Assembly: GCA_016748015.1 (NCBI GenBank)
Contig: JAAOMT010000676.1
Coordinates: 7,408-25,792 of the forward strand
Reading direction: 5' to 3'
Length of the DNA stretch: 18,385 bases
Source of the DNA: Geosiphon pyriformis
Lineage: Eukaryota; Glomeromycota; Glomeromycetes; Archaeosporales; Geosiphonaceae
Position 1 is the stretch's first letter; each line of letters begins with the position of its first letter. The notes beneath the pieces were generated by a model that was given only the letters and a program-made list of their open reading frames with translations, was not told the origin of the DNA and made no database searches. Of the stretch, positions 8,690-17,544 are shown in pieces. Both the position numbers and the translations under genes were made by a program.

Positions 8690-11325
8690 TCAAGCCAAAT
8701 CATGCAAACCAATTGGAATCCAACACCAGTGAACACTGAAAAGTAGGTTCAGCCAGTTTTTGGCGATTAAAGTCCTTCTGGCTCTATTAACAATATTGAA
8801 AACACTACTACCACAGATAACTATAGCTACTAAGGAGTTGGCATGATCCGAAAATGAAGGAGAAATGACATTATGAATGACTTTACATATAAGAGGCCTT
8901 TTTGGTAAATTAGGAATCTTAACAATAATACTAAAAAAATCTCTTTTTCCATGAAAACCAAGAAGTCAAGGCCTCTTAACCCAAGTATTTTTGTTAAGTT
9001 GAAAGTTAACCACAGACAAAGGATAGCCTCTAGTCAGCAACCAAGCTTTAAATTCCTTAATATGAACTCAGTAACTGGAAAAATCCAAATTATTTCGAAT
9101 ATGATAAATATTTTCACTCTGAATCCAGTTCATAACATATTTTCTAGGATAAAAAGTCTGAAGATCAGTATATATATGAAGATTACATGGTTTGTCATAA
9201 GATTGGACCAAAAATTTAGTAAGATTATCAGACCAGAAAACCGAAATATTCAAATCTAAAAATATAATATTATAGTCATTATTATTAGTGCATTCCAAAA
9301 TAAACATAGAAGGAACAGCAAAAGACTGGTAATACTATACCCAGGCATTAATATCAAATTTATGAGGTTCATAAATAACGATAATATCATCTAAATAATA
9401 ACGAACAATAGTGGACCCAAAAGTATTAACCATAGTCATAACAATTTTGTGTTCAATAGAAGCACAGAATAAATTCACAATAACGGGAGCAGCTGAAGTA
9501 CCTATTGTCAGTTCTTTGTGCTAGTAATAGAATGAATCTTCATAAAGAACAAAGCTATTCTCAAGAATAAGCATCATAAGTTTAACTTCAAAGGTCAACC
9601 AAAGATTCTCAAAATTTGAGTGATCAGATAAAAAAAATTTCAGCCAAGCCCAAATGCATTGATAAAATGTACGAATTTCAATATTGGTATACATATTTTT
9701 AATGTCAAATGTAGTAACAGTAACATAGCCATGATAATAATTCGAAATAAGTTTAACAAAACTCATAGAATTATTGAAGACTGTTGGACTTTTTTAATGT
9801 AAGATTGCCAATATTTGGCTAACTAATGTGAAGCAGTAGACATAATCCAAAAATGATTAAGAGTAATGGAATGAAGAACACAAGGGTTTTTGTGTAATTT
9901 CCATAATCTATAAATTTCAAGAAAACGTAATTCAGAATTATGTAAAGAAAAAAATATTTTTCACAAGTATTTATGAGTATTTTTATGTTCCCTTAAGTCA
10001 GTGCTCATATAAAAATCAAATATATGATTCAAGAGCAATTTAGAACAGTGCAAAACATCAGACACATCACAAAGCTTAAAAACTGAAGTGTCAAAAAGTA
10101 GCTTAAGCATTTTAGTGTTATAATGAGAATAATTACAAATAGTGAGATTCATGTTTTTATTTGATAGAACAACAATCAAGTCATGATTTATTAAAAATAA
10201 TAAAACATTATTAACACATTCAGAGATATTAAAAATACTATTTCTATGATCCTTAAGTACATTGAAATTATTTAAAATGTAGTCAGATGCAAAGAGTAAA
10301 TGCTGATTGAAAATTAAGAGGCTTTCTCTTTTCCTTTCAAAGATTTTACTATAGGCTTTGAGGATTTGTTTTCTGATGTCTGACCACGTTTAATAGGTTT
10401 TAACAAGAAAGGGTTTTGAAGTAAGTTGAAAGTTCGAATCTAACTTCAAGAAATTTATAACAAAAAAGAGAATAATCACAAAAGAAATATTGTGAACCAA
10501 TACCTTCATTGATTTTTTGGCTTTGAGTGGTTGTTTAACTGTTGTTTTTGAGGCCTTTTTTTTCCCTTTTAATCACCTTGTTTTGCATTTTTCACTTTTT
10601 TGTTTGGGAGATTTTTCTTGGCTGGAGATGGGTGAACTTTACATTTTGGGGAAGGTTTTGATACTGGAATCTACAGAAACAATCTTATTAGAAAAATATT
10701 TTTTCAAAACAGGCTTGTGTAGAGTAGAACTAACCACAGTAGAACCAATGACCAAGTTTTTTAAAGCTTAATGAGTTTTAATGAATGTTTTAAACTCCTT
10801 AATTTCTTTATCAAAAATTCTCAGTAAACTACTCTTAGCTTTATCAGAAACCAAGTTATCAGTATGAACTTTACTGATTAAATTGGCAACATCCAAACAA
10901 ACTTTTGAGGGAGACTTATTAATGAGAGCATTATACTTGGCAATTTTTGCCAATAGCAGATTTTCACAAGAATGCTTTAAAGCCACACAAACTTCACCAA
11001 ACGTATTATCAATTATAAGTAAGTCATCAGAAAGAAATTGAGAAAGATCATAAAGAGAAGTAGGTAAAAAAAATTTTGGGTCACAGTTTGAATTAGCAAT
11101 AATTTTACATTTCAGATCATCTATCTTATGAAATAGAAAAAGAACATAATTTTTTTGCTTTAAAATTTAAGGAAATGACATATTATTAAGATTGGAAGAA
11201 CCAATCTTGAGTGCAAGCTAGTTAGCAAGCTTTTGAACAGCAACGAATTTCCTAATGTTCATTAGGGGGATGTCAATGTCTATGTTGTTAGAAGAAATAG
11301 TAGATTGAGAAGTAGATTAAGACAT
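8690..11325 (-). pseudogene. Penelope-like element reverse transcriptase, broken; no endonuclease domain
   Basis: It would copy element RNA into DNA at a primed DNA end. Reading leftward from an ATG at 11325: an N-terminal helical region (about 11200-10770), a Lys-rich nuclear-signal-like patch near 10550, then the RT. The RT shows a fingers motif (VVLSNKNMNLTICNYSHYN, near 10170-10110), IYRLWKLHKNP (about 9905), palm motif A TFDIKNMYTNIE (about 9710-9675), GTSAAPVIVNLFCASIE (about 9510-9460), the catalytic YLDD at 9386-9397, and FLDLNISV (about 9270). The order and wording fit Penelope-like rather than LINE or LTR reverse transcriptases. After the RT thumb (to IVNRARRTLIAKN, about 8765) only some 25 residues precede TGA 8690-8692, too short for a GIY-YIG domain. 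Stops include TAA just after MS, TAG at the codon after FYY (about 9521), TAG after NAWV, TGA at 9068 and TGA after KRP; frameshifts lie near 9770 and 10400-10480. Catalytic Asp residues survive. Confidence 0.75.
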
Positions 11326-11348
11326 GTTTGATAAAAGGTTAGGGTTTT

Positions 11349-11507
11349 TGGAAACAAGTATAAGATAAAAGTGCTCAAGTAAAGCAAATGGTTGTCTGCA
11401 CAGAAAATTATTTTTAAAGAGTGTTAATCTAAGTTCGAAAGTCGATGCACTACAACCACTCTACAAGTAATGCTTATATACTTGCAATCAAACATGAAAA
11501 TGGGCAA
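11349..11507. other. Spacer between Penelope-like element and replicase pseudogene
   Basis: It would hold the 5' leader of the reverse-transcriptase gene and the 3' end of the primase-helicase gene. A single TTAGGG-like word (ggttagggtttt) lies at 11337-11348. A TTCGAA-containing segment near 11434 resembles part of a tRNA promoter box but forms no tRNA cloverleaf that I can draw. Confidence 0.4.
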
Positions 11508-14500
11508 TTATGGCAAATCTGTTATGGATTTTCTAACTATGTTATTGTAAGAACTCTTTTCACAAACCTCATTACTGAATTTTGAAATGGTAATATTAGT
11601 AGTAATAAGTATTGAATCAAAAAGATCCTGAATTTCATCAATTACCTTTGACTTATATGATGAAAGAACTGGAGCTATAGGACAATATTCAGAATTATCT
11701 AACTTCCTAGCTATTACTTCTTGATTATTAAAGCCAGCTTCACAATATAGGTTGCAATCAATCCAATATGTTTTTTTCTATACTTGATGTCTTTTAGAAC
11801 CTACACAAATTGTACTACTCTTAATAGTATAACCACACCAACTACTCATTACTGCATTAATAAATTTTATTGTAGTATTGAGATTGGGCAATCTTTTAGC
11901 TCTGGTCTTAAAACCAAAGAGTAACAATACATCTTCTCAAATTTTAACAATTTTTTCCCATGATTGCTCGAAAGTCTTAGCCATATCATTACCAGAAAGA
12001 ATATTTATATCATCTATATCTCTAAAACCTATTGATTGGACAAGATTATGTACTGCTTCTTATTGTTTTGCTGAATAAAATTTATGCAAATTGACTGAAG
12101 ATGGATCCATAGATTCATGTGAATTTTTTCATTGCATTTTTTCTTTGATTTTTAGATTTTCTATAGCTTTTGTTGCATTGAAACCTTGTCTTCTAAAATA
12201 TGCCAGCTTTCTAAAATGTTGTAAAAATTCAGAATTATTGAATTTTTTTACAAAATCTATATTACAAAGCTTAATCCAATTATCATTATTTATACTCCAG
12301 TTTTGAATATCATCTTTGCCACCAATATTACCTAAAGCATATGTTCTCCATAAATAATAACATTGTAAAGTCATGTTATCAGCAAAAAAACATATAAGAT
12401 TTTGCTTAAAAATTTCAGCTTTATTGAGACTAATATCTGAAGCATTTGCTATTGATTCTGTATCCAAGCTTTTATATTTTTCTTAATATTCTTAATAGTA
12501 TGAGAAATTTCATTTTTGTTAACTTTTTCAGTATCTTCTGCCAAAATTAATTCAAGAGTTGTTCCAGTACTAGCAATAAGACTACAAAGAATCTCAGAAA
12601 AATATTTGGCCAATAAGCGTCTTTCATATTCGACCTTAATATAAGTCTATGGCTGGAGATAAATCAAGTATATAACAGTCATTAATTTTATTCCATTTAC
12701 AATGTTCTTTTATAACAGTTGACAAGTCCCCAGGTCTCAGAACAAAAAGTTCAGCATGAATGAGATCACAATTCAGTTCTTTGAAAATGCCAGTTTTTTT
12801 ATTATTATAGAGAGAAATAATATGATATGGACAATTGCAAACTCAATAAAACATTTGTGCAAAAGCTTTAGCATATACTCTTGTATTAATATTACTTATT
12901 TCTATAACTGCATCAAAATGATTGGAAATTTCAAAAAAGATGCCAGCTTCTACAATACTTGTATAAACCACACAATCAAGACTACTCCAAGTAGTATTAA
13001 TATCGGCAAAGTCATCTTGCCATTGCTTTCCATCCATTTGGCCAAAATAAATTCATGATAAAATGTGTGAGCCATCTGGTTTTTGTAATTTAGAAGCTTA
13101 GTTTGCCAAAGCTTGTGCTTTTTTGCATGAGATCATTAAAAAAGCAACTCATTTACCTTTCTGAAGCATCTTAAGACTCCTATGTATAGCTTCTGATTCT
13201 TTATTTAAATCATAAAGAATTTTAATAGTCTCATCTTTACATGGCTTATATTTGTTATATCTCCATCTCGATATTGTTTTAAAAAGTTTAAAGTCAATTT
13301 GTTTGCAATTGTATCCATAGAAATAACATGAACAGCTGATTTTAATAAATTCCACATAGCATTTTCAAATTTATGTGCATGAACTCTACTAGACATTTGA
13401 TGTATAATAGTATTATTTTTGTCTAAGATAACTACATAAAAATGCCTTCCATAGAAATTAAGATAATGGGTACTTTCAACTTGGACAATAATAACGTATA
13501 GCTAAATTACCCTTATTTTCCTGATAATGGCATATATAAAGTTCTGAATTTTGCAATATTTCAACTCTAGCTTTAGTCTTATTGTTAAAAGTTTTACGAT
13601 ATGAAATCCAATTAAAACAAGGCAAATTTGCTCTATTTTTGGCTAAAAAATCAAGAATTTCTCTTAGTGTTTTTGTTTTGTTACTAGCAACAAATGAGCA
13701 AATAAGAGTTGTAGTGAGATTCTCACTTAAGAAATCAGGGTAAGCTTTTGGTGCATCTTTCATTTTCTTTACATTAATGATTTTTTCAGATAATTCAACA
13801 AGTGGGCGTGGGTGTTTTACAGCATTGAGTAATCTTTTAATTAATCCCCACTTAGGCTTTTCTTTTGACTCAACTTTGTTGGATACTTTATTGAAACTAA
13901 GGCCCTTGTAATCTGGTTTGTATTGTTTTTGGCAATAACACTTAAGTATAAAATACCCATTTTTTCGAATAAATCCATAGAGTTGATTCTTATCATATTT
14001 AATATCACATATAGGGCATTCTTTAACAGATTGTGCTTCAAAGTTGATGAACCCCTTCTCAGTTCTTCCAATTTGGAGCCACCTATATTTTGCAATAACT
14101 AAATTGGCTTCCTCAACCAAGATATTTTCATCATTGATAGGTTGAGATTCTTGTTTTACTGGCTTCTCTGGAAAAAAGATTCATGGCCAGATTTCAGAAT
14201 AATTCTCTTTAGGTTGAACTAAATAATCCTCCAGCTTTTGAAATCCATTTTAGACTGAAGAGATTGTGAGTCTTTTAATTCTACTTTCTTTTGCCAATCC
14301 AAGTAACCAAAGATTGAAATGTTTTTTGGGAAGACCAATATCAATGAACTTTGAATAAGATTTCCCAACTAATTTAATAACTTTTTCTGTAAAACCCTTA
14401 AGTTTTCTATAATCCACAAATTGGGCCTGAAGATAAATAATATGCCAACTACATTTATTGGCATTCGATGAACTTGCTAATGCAAAAGAATTTAAGAAAG

Positions 14501-15011
14501 GTATACAGTCTGGTATAAGGCTTAATGTATCTGCATAAGTGACTAAAATTCGAGACATTAAATCCTCATGAGTAATTTTTTCACTATCTAGAAAAGAAAG
14601 TTTAGAATCAGAGGGATTAGGCTTTTGTCTTGCATCAATATCAATTATTAAATGAAGAGGCTGATTTCTATCAATACATTTATGAGTGTTAGGCATTCCA
14701 TAAACTTTGGTAGGATGATCAATCACTGTATAACCTTTTCCTGCCATCCGAATTATATATTGAGAATAAATCTCTTCTGATCAATATGCCTCTAAAAGTG
14801 CCGTATTGTTTCTATTAGCAGAGCTGGCACGACCATTTGATGCAAGCCAATATTTATAATATGTATGTCCTCTATGGCTAGGTTTATAATCAAGATCAGT
14901 TAAACTCGTGAGAAGCTTTTTTGCTTTATTATATTCAGCCAATTTTTGATTTAGGCACTGTTGTTGTAACGATTCACATAGATGTTTTTTTGCCTCACTA
15001 GACAAATTCAT
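11508..15011 (-). pseudogene. Primase - zinc module - OBP-type helicase fusion, heavily broken
   Basis: Originally about 1150 residues: a DNA replication protein joining a primase to a helicase of the herpes origin-binding-protein type. Order from ATG 15011: an N-terminal helical region; an archaeo-eukaryotic primase domain with the metal motif LHLIIDIDAR (14642-14634), a NKCSWHIIY His strand (about 14455) and FIDIGLPKKHFNLWLLG (about 14350); a zinc module CPIC...LKCYCQ (about 14010-13935); then the helicase with ISYRKTF (about 13600), VVILDKNNTIIHQMSS (about 13435), ENAMWNLLKSAVHVISMD (about 13350-13300), DFADINTTWSSLDCVVYTS (about 13010-12960), and EISNHFDAVIEISNIN through FAQMFY to 12846. 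The P-loop region reads S-N-K-T and the DE box reads D-K, so motor residues are lost. In-frame stops include TGA 14781, TAA 14250, TGA 14181, TGA 13149, TAA 13098, TGA 13053 and TGA 12843. Frameshifts lie near 13500, 13265, 12645, 12465 and 12130. The C-terminal tail ends at TAA 11508. Confidence 0.8.
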
Positions 15012-15196
15012 TTTATTGATTTGTATATGCGTGTTGTTTGATCTGACAAAAAGTATATATAATAATATTTTGTAACTATAATAACTAGTAGATAAATCTT
15101 TAAAATAAAAATTAATTATTCTCTATTCTTTTTCGGAATGCACTTTGCCAAGAAAAAATATAAATTTGATTCACAAGATTATTATATACAATTACG
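15012..15196. promoter_or_regulatory. AT-rich divergent intergenic region
   Basis: It separates the start of the minus-strand primase-helicase (15011) from the start of the plus-strand zinc protein (15197). It holds a TATA-like word (gtatatataataa, about 15051). It is probably a two-way promoter; no specific factor site is recognised. Confidence 0.4.
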
Positions 15197-15481
15197 ATGG
15201 TATTTTATCATTGCCCATATATCCATAGAACTGGAAAAATCTGTGGTCAAAGTAGTTATAGATCAGAAGAATGCTATGTTCATTGGAAATCTCCAGTACG
15301 TACTCCTTGTAGAGATTGTGATAAGCTAAATAGTTCTATACATAATGCATGCTATAAACATGTAGGCAAATATCAAAGTAGAGAGAATTATCGCAGAAAA
15401 AAGTGGGATGAATTACATGCAAAAATTGTTATGCTTGAGAATCATATACCTGACTTACCCAATTCTAGACATGAAGTATAA
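15197..15481 (+). CDS. Small protein with two Cys/His zinc modules
   Basis: An intact 94-residue frame. Cysteines and histidines fall into two modules: C6-x9-C16-x9-C26-x2-H29 and C38-x2-C41-x10-C52-x2-H55. They are followed by a basic patch (NYRRKKWDEL) and a short helix (about residues 65-88). Such paired modules usually bind nucleic acid or protein, but the family and function are unknown to me. The ATG at 15197 is chosen because an in-frame TGA lies about ten codons upstream; the overlapping frame from 15138 is not protein-like. It sits between the replicase pseudogene (divergent) and a coiled-coil gene (convergent, 8 bp apart), so I infer an accessory protein of the same mobile element. 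No stops interrupt it, unlike its left neighbour. Confidence 0.6.
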   Translation: MVFYHCPYIHRTGKICGQSSYRSEECYVHWKSPVRTPCRDCDKLNSSIHNACYKHVGKYQSRENYRRKKWDELHAKIVMLENHIPDLPNSRHEV

Positions 15482-15489
15482 TCATATAC

Positions 15490-15660
15490 TTAGCATATAT
15501 CAATAATTTTTTGGATGACCTCTTTGAGTAAAGCTATATCCTCTTTGATCTTATTGATATTTTCAGCAATCTTATTACATAGAGCTATGGATTCTATAAT
15601 CTTATTTTGAGAAAAATGATATTTTGTGCCTGATTGATCTCGTGTCTTACTCATATCCAT
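15490..15660 (-). CDS. Small coiled-coil protein, 56 residues
   Basis: ATG at 15658-15660, TAA at 15490-15492. After a short polar head (MDMSKTRDQSGTKYHFSQ) the rest is one heptad-patterned amphipathic helix with Ile/Leu at a/d-like spacing (IIESIALCNKIAENINKI, then KEDIALLKEVIQKIIDIC), so an oligomerising coiled coil is likely. No catalytic or DNA-binding motif is visible. It is convergent with the zinc protein (stop codons 8 bp apart) and divergent from the tyrosine recombinase. Its small size leaves some chance that it is fortuitous, but the helical periodicity, tidy spacing and absence of overlap favour a real gene. Function unknown. Confidence 0.5.
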   Translation of the reverse strand: MDMSKTRDQSGTKYHFSQNKIIESIALCNKIAENINKIKEDIALLKEVIQKIIDIC

Positions 15661-15674
15661 TTTCCGATAGAATT

Positions 15675-15766
15675 ACATTAACCACAACCCATTCAATTTT
15701 TGGGTATAGATATACCGACTCACAAATAATTAATTTTCGATTTGAAAGAATAAGTAGGTTAATGTA
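15675..15766. promoter_or_regulatory. Divergent control region with nested inverted repeats
   Basis: A 10-bp perfect inverted repeat, TACATTAACC (15674-15683) and GGTTAATGTA (15757-15766), encloses AT-rich DNA and a second palindrome, GGTATA-GA-TATACC (15703-15716). It lies between the divergent starts of the coiled-coil gene (15660) and the recombinase (15801). It could hold operator, replication-origin or recombination sites; which one cannot be told from sequence. Confidence 0.4.
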
Positions 15767-15800
15767 TAATCACAATTTACTTATCTAATATATTATCAAT

Positions 15801-16995
15801 ATGACCATGATAACTGCCCAAAAAACCCGAAACCCCAAAACTAATAGCTTTACCTCCATTTTGGATCAGATCCTAAATAAATATAACCTATTAACTGAAT
15901 CAAACCCACTTCAATTACATGCTCATGCCAATAAGCTTGGTACTATGCTACCAGATTGGAAGGCTCATAAAGATGTGAAAGAGGCTCTCCATCGGCGCCT
16001 ATTCAAAGAAAATCAAATAGAAGCTCTTGTACCAGACAAAAGGGGGAAAAAGCTTACTGTCAAGAAAAGAGCTCAATATTGTGCAAAAACTGGAGATGTA
16101 TCAGATATTTGGTTACATGTCTTAAACTTAGCTGTCCCAAAAAATAATACAGATAAGGCGATTGTGGCAGCCAGTTCCTGTCTTTTGCAATTTTGTAAAG
16201 AATTAGCAGAAGCTGGAGTTGATCCCGAGCAAATTAATACATATGCCAAATTACCAGATATTACTCGAGCTTCTAATCAGTCGACCTAAAATGCCTAAAC
16301 ACTTCTCCTTAGAAGAAGAGCTTAAAAGACTTCAGAATATCCATACCACTGAGATCCTCACTCTACAAAATCTTGCAGATGTAATCATGATGTTGAGCAT
16401 GAGACTTGCTGAAGCAACTACTCTTCGTATTATCTATTATGAGCCTGACAAATCAAATCCTCTGGAATGGTATAATCCCGATTACTTTTGGTATTGTACT
16501 GGGTATATTAAAAATAAAGAAGAAGCAAAAAACAATTCTGAGCCTCGACCATTTCTATCCATGGAAAAGAATCCAAAGCGTGCAAAAGAATTGCTTACCT
16601 GGATTCAAAATACAATAGCGATTGGAAAGTTGCGTGATCCTGTCTATAGTATTAATGGAAAACGTAGTACAGGTATATTTAGTAAATTTTTAAAGCCATA
16701 TGGCATTACAACTAAAAGATTAAGAAAAATCGGAGGTAAACATGCTTCTAGAGTTCATGGTGGTCAAAATCCAACTTCACAACATCTCACTTTCCTCAGC
16801 AGGATTGCAATAAGGCATAGGATGGATCGTCATAATCCTGGAATGTATTATGCCGAGGGTGATACTTCCAATTCTGATCTTGACTCAGATCTAGAGCCTG
16901 AACCCGAAACTCAAGCTTTTATAACTAAACCAATTGATAAAAAGACTTCTACATCTGAAATTAAGGATATCTATGACTTATATGGGAATATCTAG
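15801..16995 (+). CDS. Tyrosine recombinase in two overlapping frames (+1 shift)
   Basis: It would cut and rejoin DNA through a covalent tyrosine link, moving the element. The first frame (ATG 15801 to TAA 16287-16289, 162 residues) is an all-helical, basic segment like a core-binding domain. The second frame (ATG 16291, open from 16219, to TAG 16995) carries the catalytic half. Counting from ATG 16291, SMRLAEATTLR supplies box I Arg (R38), KHASRVHGG supplies His-x-x-Arg (H151, R154), AIRHRMD supplies the third-position His (H176), and GMYYAEGD supplies the Tyr nucleophile (Y186 or Y187). A conserved-looking WYCTGYIKNK / EPRPFLSMEKNP block lies between. The acidic tail is Ser/Asp/Glu-rich. 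The sense joins at about 16275-16285, requiring a +1 shift, or the two parts are separate proteins (stop and restart one base apart). It may be a disabling frameshift or a natural arrangement. It resembles recombinases common in glomeromycotan genomes and is possibly Crypton-like; the subfamily was not settled. Confidence 0.7.
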
Positions 16996-17040
16996 ATTAG
17001 TGATATAATTAATTATTAATTGTCAGATGCGATATGTTTA

Positions 17041-17253
17041 CTAACCACGCTTTTTTGCTTTCACCACATTCACAGTAAAATCTTTATTATCATTGCCGGA
17101 GGTAATCACTTTGTAGCTAAACAATTCAGAGTTAGACCCAGACCCAGATGAAGACAAGGATGAAGATGCAACATCATTTAAAAATCTCTTTTTTCTTTTA
17201 GCCTTAGATGGTATGGAGACAATAACAAGCCCACAGGGGACTTTTCGAGTCAT
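17041..17253 (-). CDS. Small basic, Ser-rich protein, hypothetical
   Basis: An intact 70-residue frame from ATG 17253 to TAG 17041. It has a short hydrophobic strand (PCGLVIVSIPS), a nuclear-signal-like KAKRKKR, a Ser/Gly run (ASSSLSSSGSGSNSE) and a basic end (VVKAKKRG). Such composition is typical of disordered nuclear proteins and is not expected by chance in this AT-rich DNA. Family not recognised. It is convergent with the recombinase (stop 16995) and overlaps head to head with the opposite Ser-rich frame, so at most one of the two may be real at the overlap. Confidence 0.35.
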   Translation of the reverse strand: MTRKVPCGLVIVSIPSKAKRKKRFLNDVASSSLSSSGSGSNSELFSYKVITSGNDNKDFTVNVVKAKKRG

Positions 17254-17544
17254 AACACCAGCCCCACTAAAAATGACCCATCTAGGTCTGATTTATCAAT
17301 AGAGGAGATCACGAATACAATTAAGAAAATTCTTTCAGATGTTGAAGATAAGTCGGGTTCTTCTGATTCTTGCTTACAGCAAAATAAAAGCAAGAAAAAT
17401 AAGGTCAAGTATTTCATCATAGAATCGGAATCAGATACTAACTCTGATAATTCTGAATCAAGCACTTCTTCATCTACTTCGGGATCAGAAGATACACATG
17501 TATATAAGAGTGTGCAATGTCGCAAAGTAAAAAAGAAAAATTAA
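17182..17544 (+). pseudogene. Acidic Ser-rich open frame without a start codon
   Basis: The frame is open from an upstream TAA (17179) to TAA 17542-17544 but has no ATG. It reads SDLSIEEITNTIKKILSDVE, then SGSSDS, a Lys cluster (NKSKKNKVKYFIIE), a Ser/Glu/Asp stretch (SESDTNSDNSESSTSSST) and a basic tail (CRKVKKKN). That is a credible disordered nuclear-type C-terminus. A pyrimidine-rich tract ending in AG (17190-17201) could be a splice acceptor, so this may be a last exon or a gene fragment. The minus-strand frame over 17250-17525 is its shadow. Confidence 0.35.

Noticed and set aside
8951-9259. 102-codon plus-strand frame
   Set aside because: It lies antisense over the reverse transcriptase, whose motifs are clear in the minus strand.
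11020-11045. CTGATGA on the minus strand near the start of the Penelope-like gene, as in hammerhead ribozymes of some Penelope elements
   Set aside because: It lies inside the coding frame and I cannot fit the GAAA core and three stems around it.
11425-11470. Possible tRNA or SINE promoter boxes (TTCGAA word; AGAGTGGTTGTAGTG on the minus strand)
   Set aside because: No acceptor, D or T stems pair convincingly, so no tRNA is called; a tRNA-derived leader remains only a thought.
12756-13058. 100-codon plus-strand frame
   Set aside because: Antisense shadow of the OBP helicase segment on the minus strand.
15138-15329. 63-codon plus-strand frame overlapping the zinc protein
   Set aside because: Loses the regular Cys/His pattern present in the 15197 frame; a shadow.
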